Below are positions 51,008 through 59,522 of a DNA stretch of 64,000 nt, in pieces (position 1 is the stretch's first letter; each line of letters starts with the position of its first letter). The stretch lies in NCBI RefSeq assembly GCF_014646255.1, contig NZ_BMNC01000019.1:62001-126000 (forward strand), written 5' to 3'. Source of the stretch: Lentzea pudingi (GTDB lineage Bacteria > Actinomycetota > Actinomycetes > Mycobacteriales > Pseudonocardiaceae). The notes beneath the pieces are model-generated. The model did not search any database and was not told the DNA's origin. It was given only the letters and a program-made list of their open reading frames with translations. The translations under genes and the position numbers were made by a program.

Positions 51008-52074
51008 TGAGCCTCGTCGACGCCTCGGTCCTGACGCCCTGCCCTGCCGCTGCTCTGCTCGCGTCACCGATCCCGGCGGACGGGCACACCATGGCCGCGG
51101 ACAGCCTGCTGCGCTACTTGCAGATCAAGGTCCACCACCTCATCCAACGCGAGTCCTGGAACCGGATCCACGTCGTCGGCGGCTATGACCGGCAGGCTGT
51201 CATCTCCGGGCACGAGAAGACCGGCAAGCTGTTCAACGTCGAGCGCCCCACCGCCGAGATCCACGGCCGCGAACTCGTCATCAAGGCTTTCCCCGGCAAC
51301 GACTACGTGCACCACTACGCGTTGATCATCGCCACCTACCTGGCCATGACCAACAAGCCTGCCGACATCGTCCGTTACGAGCTCCCTGACCCCGTCGTGT
51401 GCCGCGCCGCAGTCGAGCTGCTCGACCTCGACATGGACGGCGACCTCGTGATCGTCGGCTGGGGCTTGGCGCACCTCGCCCCGGCGGCCGATGCCTGGAT
51501 CTACGGGCCGGGCTATGCCTGGCAGCAGGCTCGCCTGCACGGCCGCCGCGTGATCTACCTGGGGTTCCTGCACAGCATCTGGGGCGACGTCGCCGGACGG
51601 GTCGTCACACGTCTGGCCGAACTCGGCGCCCGCGATGTCGTCTACGTCGGCAAAGTCGGCGCGCTACAACCCGGCGTCGAGCCGAACACGCGGCTCGCCA
51701 CCGGAAACACCAGCCTCCTTGGCGGCACGACCGTCACCTGGCACGATTTTTTCGGCGACTTCGCGACCGCCCAACCAGGCGTGCACACCGGTCTCCACGT
51801 CACCTCGCCCTCGATCCTGCTGGAGAACCAGGGCTGGCTGACTGAGCACGCCGAACACGCCTTCGTCGATCCCGAGATCGGCCCGATGGGGGCGGCCGCG
51901 CACCACGCCGGAATCGGCTTCGGCTACCTGCACGTCATCTCCAACAATCTCGCTCGCCACTATCCCGCGGACCTGTCCAACGAGCGCGGCCGCGACGTCG
52001 TTCATCGACGCTCCATCCTGGTCGAACAGATCCGCAACATCATCGGCAACCGCATGGCCGCCCTGTCGGTCTGA
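51007..52074 (+). CDS. Nucleoside-phosphorylase-like protein
   Basis: A 355-residue protein. The C-terminal half fits the phosphorylase/nucleosidase fold: RVVTRLAELGARDVVYVGKV, then GALQPGVEPNTRLATGNTSL, and the active-site-type HAFVDPEIGPMGAAAHHAGI (E290) followed by LHVISNNLAR. In that family this Glu contacts ribose hydroxyls and the late Asp/Asn region binds the base. The N-terminal 170 residues are specific to this family. It could join a 7-deazaguanine base to (deoxy)ribose phosphate or split a nucleoside. It is translationally coupled to the TGT-like gene. Confidence 0.68.
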   Translation: MSLVDASVLTPCPAAALLASPIPADGHTMAADSLLRYLQIKVHHLIQRESWNRIHVVGGYDRQAVISGHEKTGKLFNVERPTAEIHGRELVIKAFPGNDYVHHYALIIATYLAMTNKPADIVRYELPDPVVCRAAVELLDLDMDGDLVIVGWGLAHLAPAADAWIYGPGYAWQQARLHGRRVIYLGFLHSIWGDVAGRVVTRLAELGARDVVYVGKVGALQPGVEPNTRLATGNTSLLGGTTVTWHDFFGDFATAQPGVHTGLHVTSPSILLENQGWLTEHAEHAFVDPEIGPMGAAAHHAGIGFGYLHVISNNLARHYPADLSNERGRDVVHRRSILVEQIRNIIGNRMAALSV

Positions 52075-52099
52075 CACCCAGCAGAGGAAGAACGACCCC

Positions 52100-52795
52100 A
52101 TGACGAACGCAGGATCCGACCTGTCCACGCGCGGGCGGGAGATCACCGTCGTCGGCATCGACGGCGCGGGCAAGTCCACCCTCGCCGCCCGCCTGTGCGA
52201 GGCCCTCAACGACGCCGGCCACAAGACGATCCTGGTCGGCAAGACCACCACCGACGTCCCGATGGATCCGGAACTGTCCGCCTACGTCGACAGCCTCAAC
52301 GCAGTGGTCTATCGCCGCGACGCCCGCGTCGCGCAGGCCTGCGGCGACCGCTACTGGCTGCTGGCGCTGGCCGCCTGGTACACGCTGCAGGACAAGCTCG
52401 TGATCCAACCCGCGCTCGAGGCCGGCACCCACGTCATCCTCGACAACGCACACCACAAGATCCTCGCCCGGTACGCGGTCAACCCCGACGTGCCCACCGA
52501 ACTCGCCGAGCAGGTCTTCACCCACCTCACCACACCGGACCTGGTGTTCTTTCTGCGCATCAGCGCCAAAGAAGCGTTAGCCCGCAAGCAGGGCGAGTTC
52601 AGCTCCCTGGAGACCGGCCACAGCGGTGGCGCCAGCGACGACTTCATCCGCTACCAGGACACCGTTCTCACGAAGCTGAGTGAACACGAGCAGCGCGACG
52701 GCTGGTTGTCGATGGACGTGACCGACATGGACCGCGATGCGGTGTTCAAGACCGCCGCGGACGCACTCACCGAACACCTCCAGCTGTCCGTCTGA
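52100..52795 (+). CDS. Thymidylate-kinase-like nucleotide kinase
   Basis: A 231-residue P-loop protein with GIDGAGKSTLA (19-29), as in dTMP kinases, and a substrate-binding region RDARVAQACGDRYWLLALAA. The lid-like segment SAKEALARKQGEFSSLETGH follows VFFLRI. Clear thymidine-specific residues are not identified. In this operon it may phosphorylate a 7-deazaguanine (deoxy)nucleoside monophosphate. The start follows GAGGAAG and lies 25 bases after the previous stop. Confidence 0.82.
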   Translation: MTNAGSDLSTRGREITVVGIDGAGKSTLAARLCEALNDAGHKTILVGKTTTDVPMDPELSAYVDSLNAVVYRRDARVAQACGDRYWLLALAAWYTLQDKLVIQPALEAGTHVILDNAHHKILARYAVNPDVPTELAEQVFTHLTTPDLVFFLRISAKEALARKQGEFSSLETGHSGGASDDFIRYQDTVLTKLSEHEQRDGWLSMDVTDMDRDAVFKTAADALTEHLQLSV

Positions 52796-52825
52796 CCACA
52801 AGCACCGATACCGAGGACCGAACCC

Positions 52826-53743
52826 ATGCCAGTGATCCCGCCGACCAACGGCGAGTACGTGTGCCACGGCGTCACCTGGGCGACCGGAGACCCCCGGCTG
52901 CTGCTCGCCCCAGCGCCCGGCGGGGCACTGGTCTATTCCGAGATCATGAAGCAACAACTCGGTTTCGCGACGGGTACCGGCCGCTGGTGCACGGGCCGGT
53001 ACCCGTTCTCCGACACCGTGCGCGTCGAGGCAGTGGCATGCCCGAACCGCGCCGAGGCCGAGCAGAGCGATCAGTGCGGGCGGTGCTTCCGCCAGGACGA
53101 GTTCCGCTCGGCGCACCGCATCCATCAAGGCGGTGCCGTTTCCGAGGCACTGCGCCAGTACATGGACCAGCCGCACCGGCTGTATCTGGCCACCTTCGCC
53201 GAAGGCACCACCAAGGTCGGCACCGCAGCCGAGCCACGCAAGCAATCCCGCCTCGACGAACAAGGCGCAATCGTCGCGACTTACCTGACCATCAGCCCCA
53301 ACGGCGAAGCCGTGCGTCACCTAGAGGAAGCCATCACCGCACGGCTGAAGATACCCCAATCTGTCCGGGCCGCAACCAAACTCAAGGCCCTCGCCACCCA
53401 AATCGATCTGTCCGCCGTAACCACCACGCACGAGCAGCACGTCACCCGCGCCGCGGGCGAACTCACCGCGATGGACGTCCCAGTATCGCTGGAGAAGTGG
53501 ACCCCTCCCACTGAAGGCGCTCTCCTGCGCGCCCCAGGCGCTACACGGATGCTGTACCCGCACGATCTCCGCGAGGGCGAGCACGGATTCACCGTCCTGT
53601 CCTGCGTCGGCACTCAAGTACTGGCTCGCCTGCCCGCGAGCGACATCGACTACGTGCTCGACCTCGGCGCTCTCAAGGGACGACGCATCACATTCGGCAA
53701 CTTCACCTCAGCGGCCGAGGCATTCCAGGACTCATTGTTCTGA
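52826..53743 (+). CDS. DUF2797 protein, zinc site plus GIY-YIG-like core
   Basis: The 305-residue protein has the Cys pattern of DUF2797: GRWCTGRYPFSDT (C55), ACPNRAEAEQSDQCGRCFRQ (C72, C84, C87) with H97. A GIY-YIG-like strand pair follows: HRLYLATFAEGTTKVGTAAE and RKQSRLDEQGAIVATYL (119-155). The family is uncharacterised; the core resembles nucleases or nucleic-acid-binding proteins. Its place in this operon suggests it acts on the modified nucleic acid or its precursor. The start follows a weak site 30 bases after the kinase stop. Confidence 0.8.
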   Translation: MPVIPPTNGEYVCHGVTWATGDPRLLLAPAPGGALVYSEIMKQQLGFATGTGRWCTGRYPFSDTVRVEAVACPNRAEAEQSDQCGRCFRQDEFRSAHRIHQGGAVSEALRQYMDQPHRLYLATFAEGTTKVGTAAEPRKQSRLDEQGAIVATYLTISPNGEAVRHLEEAITARLKIPQSVRAATKLKALATQIDLSAVTTTHEQHVTRAAGELTAMDVPVSLEKWTPPTEGALLRAPGATRMLYPHDLREGEHGFTVLSCVGTQVLARLPASDIDYVLDLGALKGRRITFGNFTSAAEAFQDSLF

Positions 53744-53819
53744 CCGCACCCGGCGGGCGCTGACCGGTGCCCACCGACAGACGGGCCGTTCTGCCACCCG
53801 TGAATCGAGGAACTCCACG

Positions 53820-54659
53820 ATGGCACCCCAAGACGCCGTACTCGGCTGGGATGAGATCACCACCGCTGAGGCATACGCCGCATTCAGCCGCGACTTCCCC
53901 ATGTACAAGTCAACCAGCCGCGAACTCGCCAGCCGCGCCGAGCTCGGCGACAGCCGCCTCGTCATCGACCTGTGCGGCGGGGCCGGCGCGACCGCCGAGG
54001 CGATCCTCGAACTCGCACCGGCCGATGCTCAGGTCATCTCCGTCGACAACGCCGCCGCCATGCAACGAGTAGGTCGCCGCAGCGTGAACGACCCGCGCCT
54101 GACCTGGGTCTCAGCCGCCGCCGAGGACCTGGCCGACCACGTGCCCAGCGGCGCGGACGCTGTGGTGTGCAACTCCGCAATCTGGAAGACCCGGGCGTCA
54201 CAGGTACTCGCCGCAGTTCACCATGTGCTGCGTCCGGGCGGCAGATTCGTGTTCAACATCGGCGGCGGTTTCGCAGGCGTCCGCCACCCCGACGAGGCCA
54301 GCGCCCGTACCGGACCGTCCTTGAACAGTCTGATCCAGCAGGTCGCCGCCAGTGACTACAACTACGTTCCGCCTGTGGCGACCGAGTCGGTCCCCAAGCT
54401 GTCGCTGGACGCGATCACCGACCAACTCGCCGCTGCCGAACTACTCGTCCTCGCTACGGAGGTCACCGCCCAGCACAGCACCATGGCCGAGAAGAAGGCA
54501 TGGCTATCGATTCCGATCTTCGCTCGACCCGCCGGAGAGTTCACGCACGCTCAGCGAATGGACATCTTGGACAAGGCGTACTCCAGGACGGTGCCCAATG
54601 CACCAACCGTCACGACCTGGCTCACGGTCGTCGCACAACGCCCAAGCCAGCGGCGATGA
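53820..54659 (+). CDS. SAM-dependent methyltransferase
   Basis: A 279-residue class I methyltransferase: motif I VIDLCGGAGATAEAI (48-62), post-I DAQVISVDNAAAMQ, motif II AVVCNSAIWK and the LRPGGRFVFNIGG of motif III. The last third (LSLDAITDQLAAAELLVLATEV) may carry the substrate site. It may methylate the 7-deazapurine product, such as its carboxyl, amide or sugar hydroxyl, but nothing in the sequence says which. A 76-base gap separates it from DUF2797. A hairpin follows at 54683. Confidence 0.85.
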   Translation: MAPQDAVLGWDEITTAEAYAAFSRDFPMYKSTSRELASRAELGDSRLVIDLCGGAGATAEAILELAPADAQVISVDNAAAMQRVGRRSVNDPRLTWVSAAAEDLADHVPSGADAVVCNSAIWKTRASQVLAAVHHVLRPGGRFVFNIGGGFAGVRHPDEASARTGPSLNSLIQQVAASDYNYVPPVATESVPKLSLDAITDQLAAAELLVLATEVTAQHSTMAEKKAWLSIPIFARPAGEFTHAQRMDILDKAYSRTVPNAPTVTTWLTVVAQRPSQRR

Positions 54660-54682
54660 CCGGGTCGCCACTAGGCGGAAAT

Positions 54683-54709
54683 TGCGGCAGCCGTGCATGA
54701 AATGCCGCA
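54683..54709. terminator. Hairpin at the end of the 7-deazapurine operon
   Basis: TGCGGCA and TGCCGCA form a perfect 7-bp stem around 13 bases. It lies 23 bases after the methyltransferase stop and 16 bases before the stop of the convergent Nudix gene. No T-run follows, so strength is uncertain. Confidence 0.5.
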
Positions 54710-54725
54710 GCTGACGCTGGAAAAC

Positions 54726-55286
54726 TCAATGCACCCCGAACGCTGCCCCAGTCGCCAGACGCCGCGCATGTGCGCGAATGCGACCGCGGTCCTCAGGAAA
54801 CATGCTGTCCCAAGTGTCGTCCAGGTTCACCCACTTCGGCGGCTGACCACTTTCCCCGCCTAGCGGCACAGCGCGATCCACGACGACGCTGTAGACCAAG
54901 CTCAGCGTCGGCGCCCAGTCAGCGCGGTACGAACGAACCCCGACGGCGGCTGGCGTTGGCAGCAGGTCCCCTGCCACGCCAGTTTCTTCCCGAAGTTCAC
55001 GAACCGCAGCGGCCCGCGGCGTCTCGCGATGCTCAACAGTGCCACCAGGCGCCACCAAACCACGCACACGATGCTCCACGAGCAACACATGGCTGTAAGT
55101 CGGGTCGATAACCCAAATCTCGGCTGCGAGCGGCTCCGTCAGCTCCGGTCGAGCGCGCAGCCACGCGAGGGCGTCATCAAACTCCGATGTAGCCAGGCAC
55201 GCGTCCGCGACTGCTGCATCCCTTGTCAGCTTGTCGATCACCTGGTCCACCCTATGCCGGTATCCCAACTCAGCGGGACGCTGCAC
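54726..55286 (-). CDS. Nudix hydrolase
   Basis: A 186-residue protein with a perfect Nudix box, GGTVEHRETPRAAAVRELRE followed by ETGV, fitting GX5EX7REUXEEXGU. The N-terminal 60 residues are helical and family-specific (VDQVIDKLTRDAAVADACLA). Nudix enzymes cleave nucleoside diphosphate derivatives. It is convergent with the 7-deazapurine operon; a link, such as cleaning of modified nucleotides, is possible but unproven. The start is a GTG. Confidence 0.88.
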   Translation of the reverse strand: MQRPAELGYRHRVDQVIDKLTRDAAVADACLATSEFDDALAWLRARPELTEPLAAEIWVIDPTYSHVLLVEHRVRGLVAPGGTVEHRETPRAAAVRELREETGVAGDLLPTPAAVGVRSYRADWAPTLSLVYSVVVDRAVPLGGESGQPPKWVNLDDTWDSMFPEDRGRIRAHARRLATGAAFGVH

Positions 55287-55689
55287 TCGACAGCCGCCGA
55301 TGCGTACTGCTCAATCGATGATGTGCTGCTCAACCTCCGCTCACTCGAACTACGCATCGAGTGGACGTGGGGCATTGATGATCTCCAGGACCGTCGGACC
55401 CAGCTCGCTCGGCCGTTGCTTCCTCTCCTCGTCAGAGGACTGGTACGCGCACCGGCCGCCTGCCGAGAGGCAAACACTCCATCAGGACAGCGGATCGACG
55501 CAGACCGGGCGTTCGTCCCACTGGCTCGACCGGCATTCACCCGTTTGCCGCTCAACACCACCACTGCCGACGGCGTTAGCTCGCAGAGCGCTGCGCCACG
55601 GTCACCGACAGTTCATCGCGAGGGCTCCCAGATCGGTGATCAGGATGCGGCGTCTGCGTGCGGACACGATCTAGGCAAGGGCGGACCTG
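55287..55689. other. Intergenic DNA between divergent genes
   Basis: No gene is supported. Open frames on both strands lack ribosome sites and have shadow-like composition. The segment should hold the promoters of the Nudix gene (minus) and of the gene at 55690 (plus). Confidence 0.45.
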
Positions 55690-56400
55690 ATGGAGTTCAG
55701 AACCATTAACGGCCGGCGCGTCCCGATCAAGGGCGGTGGCAAGAGCGGTGCGGTGGTGGCTGCCGGGGTGCTCGCGCTCGGCTTGGCCGGCGGCACCGGC
55801 GGCCTGACCCTCGGGGGCGGATCCAGCCTGGTCTCCGAAGTCGGAGCGGGCGCGCAGAACGCCGCGCAGGGTGTGGGCTCTGGATCAGGCTCGGGCGGCT
55901 CCGCGCAGATCAAAGCCAGCAAGTCCGAGGGACAGAAGTCCGCGCGCAAAGGCGACAGCGAGGCCGCGTGGCAGCGACTGGGCGTCAAGCAACTCAAGCG
56001 CACCGTGCGTCAGCAGGCCGAGTGTGTGGCGGTCTCGTTCGGGCAGATCCGCGACTTCTTCACCCGCACCCGTTGCACCTCCCTGGACCGCGCCCTATTC
56101 CTGGTCGGCGATGGCACGGGCAACACCGCAGTGCTGTCGGTGGCCTGGGTCGGCCTGGCCTCCGCCCGCGACGCTGACAAGTTCGAGTCGGTGATGAAGA
56201 TCCACGGCAGCGGCGACATCCAGCCCCTTGGCTCGGCGATGCTGGGCCTCGCGGACATCCGCTTCACCGGCGAGAACTACGGCAGCGATCGCAACGGCAA
56301 GACCGTCACCATCGCCGAAACCGAACTCGTCTCCGGCCACCTCGACCGCGACACCCTCGACGCTATCGCCGAAGTCTCCGCCTACCTGCCCCGCATCTGA
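55690..56400 (+). CDS. Membrane-anchored conserved actinobacterial protein
   Basis: The product begins MEFRTINGRRVPIKGGG, then one helix (GAVVAAGVLALGLAGGTGGL), a Gly/Ser-rich stretch, and a C-terminal domain (LGVKQLKRTVRQQAECVAVS, GQIRDFFTRTRCTSLDRALF, VLSVAWVGLASARDADKFES, VTIAETELVSGHLDRD). I recall the opening NGRRVPIKGGG and the Cys-containing VRxFF-RT-C-SLDR segment from uncharacterised actinobacterial proteins. Function unknown. GGACCTG before the ATG is a weak ribosome site. Confidence 0.75.
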   Translation: MEFRTINGRRVPIKGGGKSGAVVAAGVLALGLAGGTGGLTLGGGSSLVSEVGAGAQNAAQGVGSGSGSGGSAQIKASKSEGQKSARKGDSEAAWQRLGVKQLKRTVRQQAECVAVSFGQIRDFFTRTRCTSLDRALFLVGDGTGNTAVLSVAWVGLASARDADKFESVMKIHGSGDIQPLGSAMLGLADIRFTGENYGSDRNGKTVTIAETELVSGHLDRDTLDAIAEVSAYLPRI

Positions 56401-56526
56401 GCGTCACGGCCCTGGTTGTGCTGCATCAGATCGAGGCGGCGAAAATCGTCGAGTTCATGGGGCTAGGCGTTCAAGAACGCGCTCAACTGGCACGGCTTAC
56501 GTGCCGGACGTTGTCCTCTAGCGATA

Positions 56527-56928
56527 GTGAGACCCCCGTTGACGGTGCATGACATTCACGCGTTGATCGGCGAGATCTACACGGCGATCGTACTGACTGA
56601 ACGCGCGGCGGAGGAAGCGACGCCGATCTTTTGGAAGGCCGTTGATCATCATGTGGTGGTCGACGGCGTGCAAATCGGCGAGTTTCGAAGCGCGGGGCAC
56701 GCCAGGTTCGCAGCGTGGAACGCACCGATCTACGCGGTACGGCGGACAACCACAGACCGGATGACCTTGCACAAGATCAAGGAAGTCATCGGCGATCGAG
56801 ACCTGAGCAGGTATGGCGAACCTGGCCTGCTCGACGACGATCCGAACGCGCTTGCTGTGACTCTGGCCGCTGAGACCGTGATCAACTTGGCCGCCGCGTA
56901 CGACCACGGGTCAGAGTCGCGGCTCTGA
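56527..56928 (+). CDS. Hypothetical protein, 133 aa
   Basis: The product reads like a soluble helical/alpha-beta protein: TVHDIHALIGEIYTAIVLTE, IFWKAVDHHVVVDGVQIGEF, and MTLHKIKEVIGDRDLSRYGE. No known motif. The ATG has no strong ribosome site. It stands alone between the membrane-anchored protein and the NB-ARC gene. Confidence 0.6.
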   Translation: MRPPLTVHDIHALIGEIYTAIVLTERAAEEATPIFWKAVDHHVVVDGVQIGEFRSAGHARFAAWNAPIYAVRRTTTDRMTLHKIKEVIGDRDLSRYGEPGLLDDDPNALAVTLAAETVINLAAAYDHGSESRL

Positions 56929-57330
56929 TGAGCACTACTTGTCGCCTACGGAGGATCTCCGGGCACGAAGATAGCGGTGCCGTCGAGAGCCTTCGTGAGC
57001 GGCGAGAGCCTCTGGTCTCCGCAGTGTCCGACTGTCTGCAAGCGCAACTGACACGCTTCCAGCCACCAACAGGCCCGGCTCAGCCGATAGCTGGGCGATG
57101 CGCTGCTTCAACTGCGCACGACTGGCCGACCGGCAGATCCGGATCACGCCCGGATGCTCGCGCCAATTCGCGAGTAGCACCTACTGGCTGTCGCTCCACG
57201 GACTAACACCAGCTCACGATGCCCGAGGCTGATAGTTCAGCCGGGTGAGACGTGCCCAAATGAGTGCTTCGACGAGCATGAATACCGTACGGTCGTACCG
57301 CGGAGCGCTGTGCGGGGCGGTGAAGGCGCG
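56929..57330. other. Intergenic DNA with only doubtful small frames
   Basis: A plus-strand frame starts at 56928 through a TGATG overlap but is low-complexity. A minus-strand frame at 56935-57180 (containing RIAQLSAEPGLLVAGSVSVA) has better residue use but only a GTG start without a ribosome site. Neither is firm. The last 100 bases should contain the promoter of the NB-ARC gene. Confidence 0.4.
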
Positions 57331-59501
57331 ATGGCGGATGTCGAGTCGGGTGACCAGTCCAGGCGATCACCAAAGATCAAGGTAGCCAACGAGCTGGCGG
57401 GATCAGCTGTCAGCGGGGGCGTCATCCAAGCCGGCGTCATTCATGGAGACATCAATCTCGACGCTGGCCCTGGCTTCGAACCTCGTGTGCCGCAGCAGCT
57501 TCCGCCGCCACCCACACACTTCACCAACAGGGAAGCAGAATTGACGGCGCTGGATTCGTTACTGGATCCGGTTACATCGCGGTGGGCACCTGAGGTTGTT
57601 GTAGTGACGGGCTCAGCCGGTGTCGGCAAAACGGCGTTGGCCTTGCGGTGGGCCGCGGCGCATCGCGATCGGTTCACGGGTGGGCAGCTGTTCGCCGATC
57701 TGGCGAGTGTCGTGGTGGTGGAGCCAGTATCGGCGTCACGCACGCTCGGCGCGTTCCTGCGGTCTGCGGGCTTCCCGCCGCATCAGATTCCGGCCGATGA
57801 GTCGGAGCGCGCGGCGTTGTGGCGTTCGTGGACAGCTCAGCGGGCGGTGTTGGTGGTTCTCGACAATGCTCACTCTGCGGCGCAAGTACGTAGGTTGATC
57901 CCTGGTTCGGCAGCGAGCGTGGTGCTGGTGACCAGCAGGAAACGATTGGCGGGCCTGGCACAAGGTGGTGCGCGGACTATCGAGGTGGTGCCGCTCGATT
58001 TGCGGTCGAGACTTGAGTTGCTACGCCGGTCGATCGGGGGACCTCGCGTTGAACGTGGGCCTGATCAGGCGCGGCGGTTGGTGAGCTTGTGCGGCGGCCT
58101 GCCGATCGCGGTGTGTGTCGCGGCGGCGCAACTGTCGTCGCGACCGGTGCGGTCGATCCAAGGGGCAGTACGCGACCTGTCACGGCGAGGCTCGCGGCTG
58201 ACCGCGCTATCGCAAAGTGAGGAGCTCTCGGTGCGCGCGGTTTTCGACTCGTCTACCACGACCTTTCCCCCGAACCGGCCCGGTTGTACCGGCTGGCCAG
58301 TCTGCACCCAGGGGACGCTTTCAGTTCTCATGCGGCGGCAGTGCTGGCCGACGCTCCGGTCTCCGTGGTGACGCGGCTAATAGATGTCCTGGTGGACGCG
58401 AACCTGCTGCAGGAAACCAGCGAAGACCGCTACCAGTTTCACGATCTTGTTCGGCAGCATGCTCACGAACAGGCAGAGGCAGCCGGCGAGGCCGATTCCG
58501 GCTCGACGGCACCAACGCGGATCTGCGAGTGGTATCTGCGTGCGGCTCGGGCCGCGGTATTGGCCGCAACAGGGTTGCGGCGTCGGAAGGCGTACACGTT
58601 CAGTACGACTGCGCCCACGTTCGCGCTTCCGGAGGAGTTGGAATCGGTGGACGGGAGTTGGGCGTGGCTCGATGTGGAGCAGGGCAACATCGTGGCCGCG
58701 TTGAAGTCGGCGGGCAGTGCAGGGCGCCCCGAGCTGGCCTGGCATCTCGCGGACGTGACGCGACCGTTGCTGCGTGTCCGCAAGGATTTCCAGCTCGCTC
58801 AAGAGGTGGAGCGCGAGGGCTTGGTCGCGGCGCGGGCGTGGGGTGAGGGACGTGCTGAGCGGAGCATGCTGAAACGGCTCGCCCGCTCCTGTAGTGAACT
58901 GGGTGACTACGTGCAGGCAGAGGGGTACGCGCGGAAGGCGTTGCGGCTTGCCGAGGCCGACCAGGACTCCCGCGGAGCCACGAGCGCACGCAAGGCGTTG
59001 ACGCTGCTTCTGGTCGATCAGGGCCAGTATGCCGAGGCGGAGAGTCGGCTGCGGGAGATCGTGGACTCCTATCGTGTGCTGGGGAGGATTCGCAGCCGCG
59101 CCACGACTGAGATCACCTTGGGCGCGGTGCTGCTGGCGTTGCGCCAGCCTGCCGAGGCGGTGCCGTTTCTGGAGTCGTCGGTCGAGTTGCTGAGCGATCT
59201 GGATCCGCCCGACGAGTACAACTTGGCGCGGGCACGCGCACAGCTGGGCCAGGCACGTGCCGCCCTCGGCGACTTTGAGGTCGCGGCCGGGCTCCTGGCA
59301 GCGGCGCTCGCCGCGCTGGTGAGGCTCGGCTCGCGGTTTGAACAGGCGCTGGTCCACGAGGCGCTAGCTGATCTCGATCTGGCTCGCGGCGACGTCCTTG
59401 GGGCGCGTCAGCATCTGACGACGGCAGCCACTCTCTTGCGCACTTTGGGGTCCGTACAGGCGGACCGCATCGCGGACAAGATCGAGAGTATGGACGGCTG
59501 A
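57331..59501 (+). pseudogene. NB-ARC-TPR protein with one frameshift
   Basis: The start MADVESGDQSRRSP follows GAAGG. The first frame encodes NB-ARC: FTNREAELTALDSLLDP, P-loop VVTGSAGVGKTALALRW, AVLVVLDNAHSAAQVRRLIP, and SLCGGLPIAVCVAAAQL. At 58252 the coding frame shifts by one base. It continues as YHDLSPEPARLYRLASLHPG, FHDLVRQHAHEQAEA and TPR-like repeats (SCSELGDYVQAEGYARKALR, ALTLLLVDQGQYAEAESRLR) to 59501. A one-base loss in DSS(x)YHDLS explains it. It lacks the usual XRE or SARP head. Either the gene is dead or the sequence has an error. Confidence 0.8.
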
Positions 59502-59522
59502 TCTTCATACAGAACAATGCTT

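Noticed and set aside
47963..54659. Queuosine, huimycin, toyocamycin/sangivamycin or Dpd (DNA phosphorothioate-like deazapurine) cluster
   Set aside because: QueC, QueF, QueA, canonical tRNA TGT, nitrile hydratase, amidoligase, glycosyltransferase and DpdB/C-type genes are all missing in the window, so none of the known systems fits.
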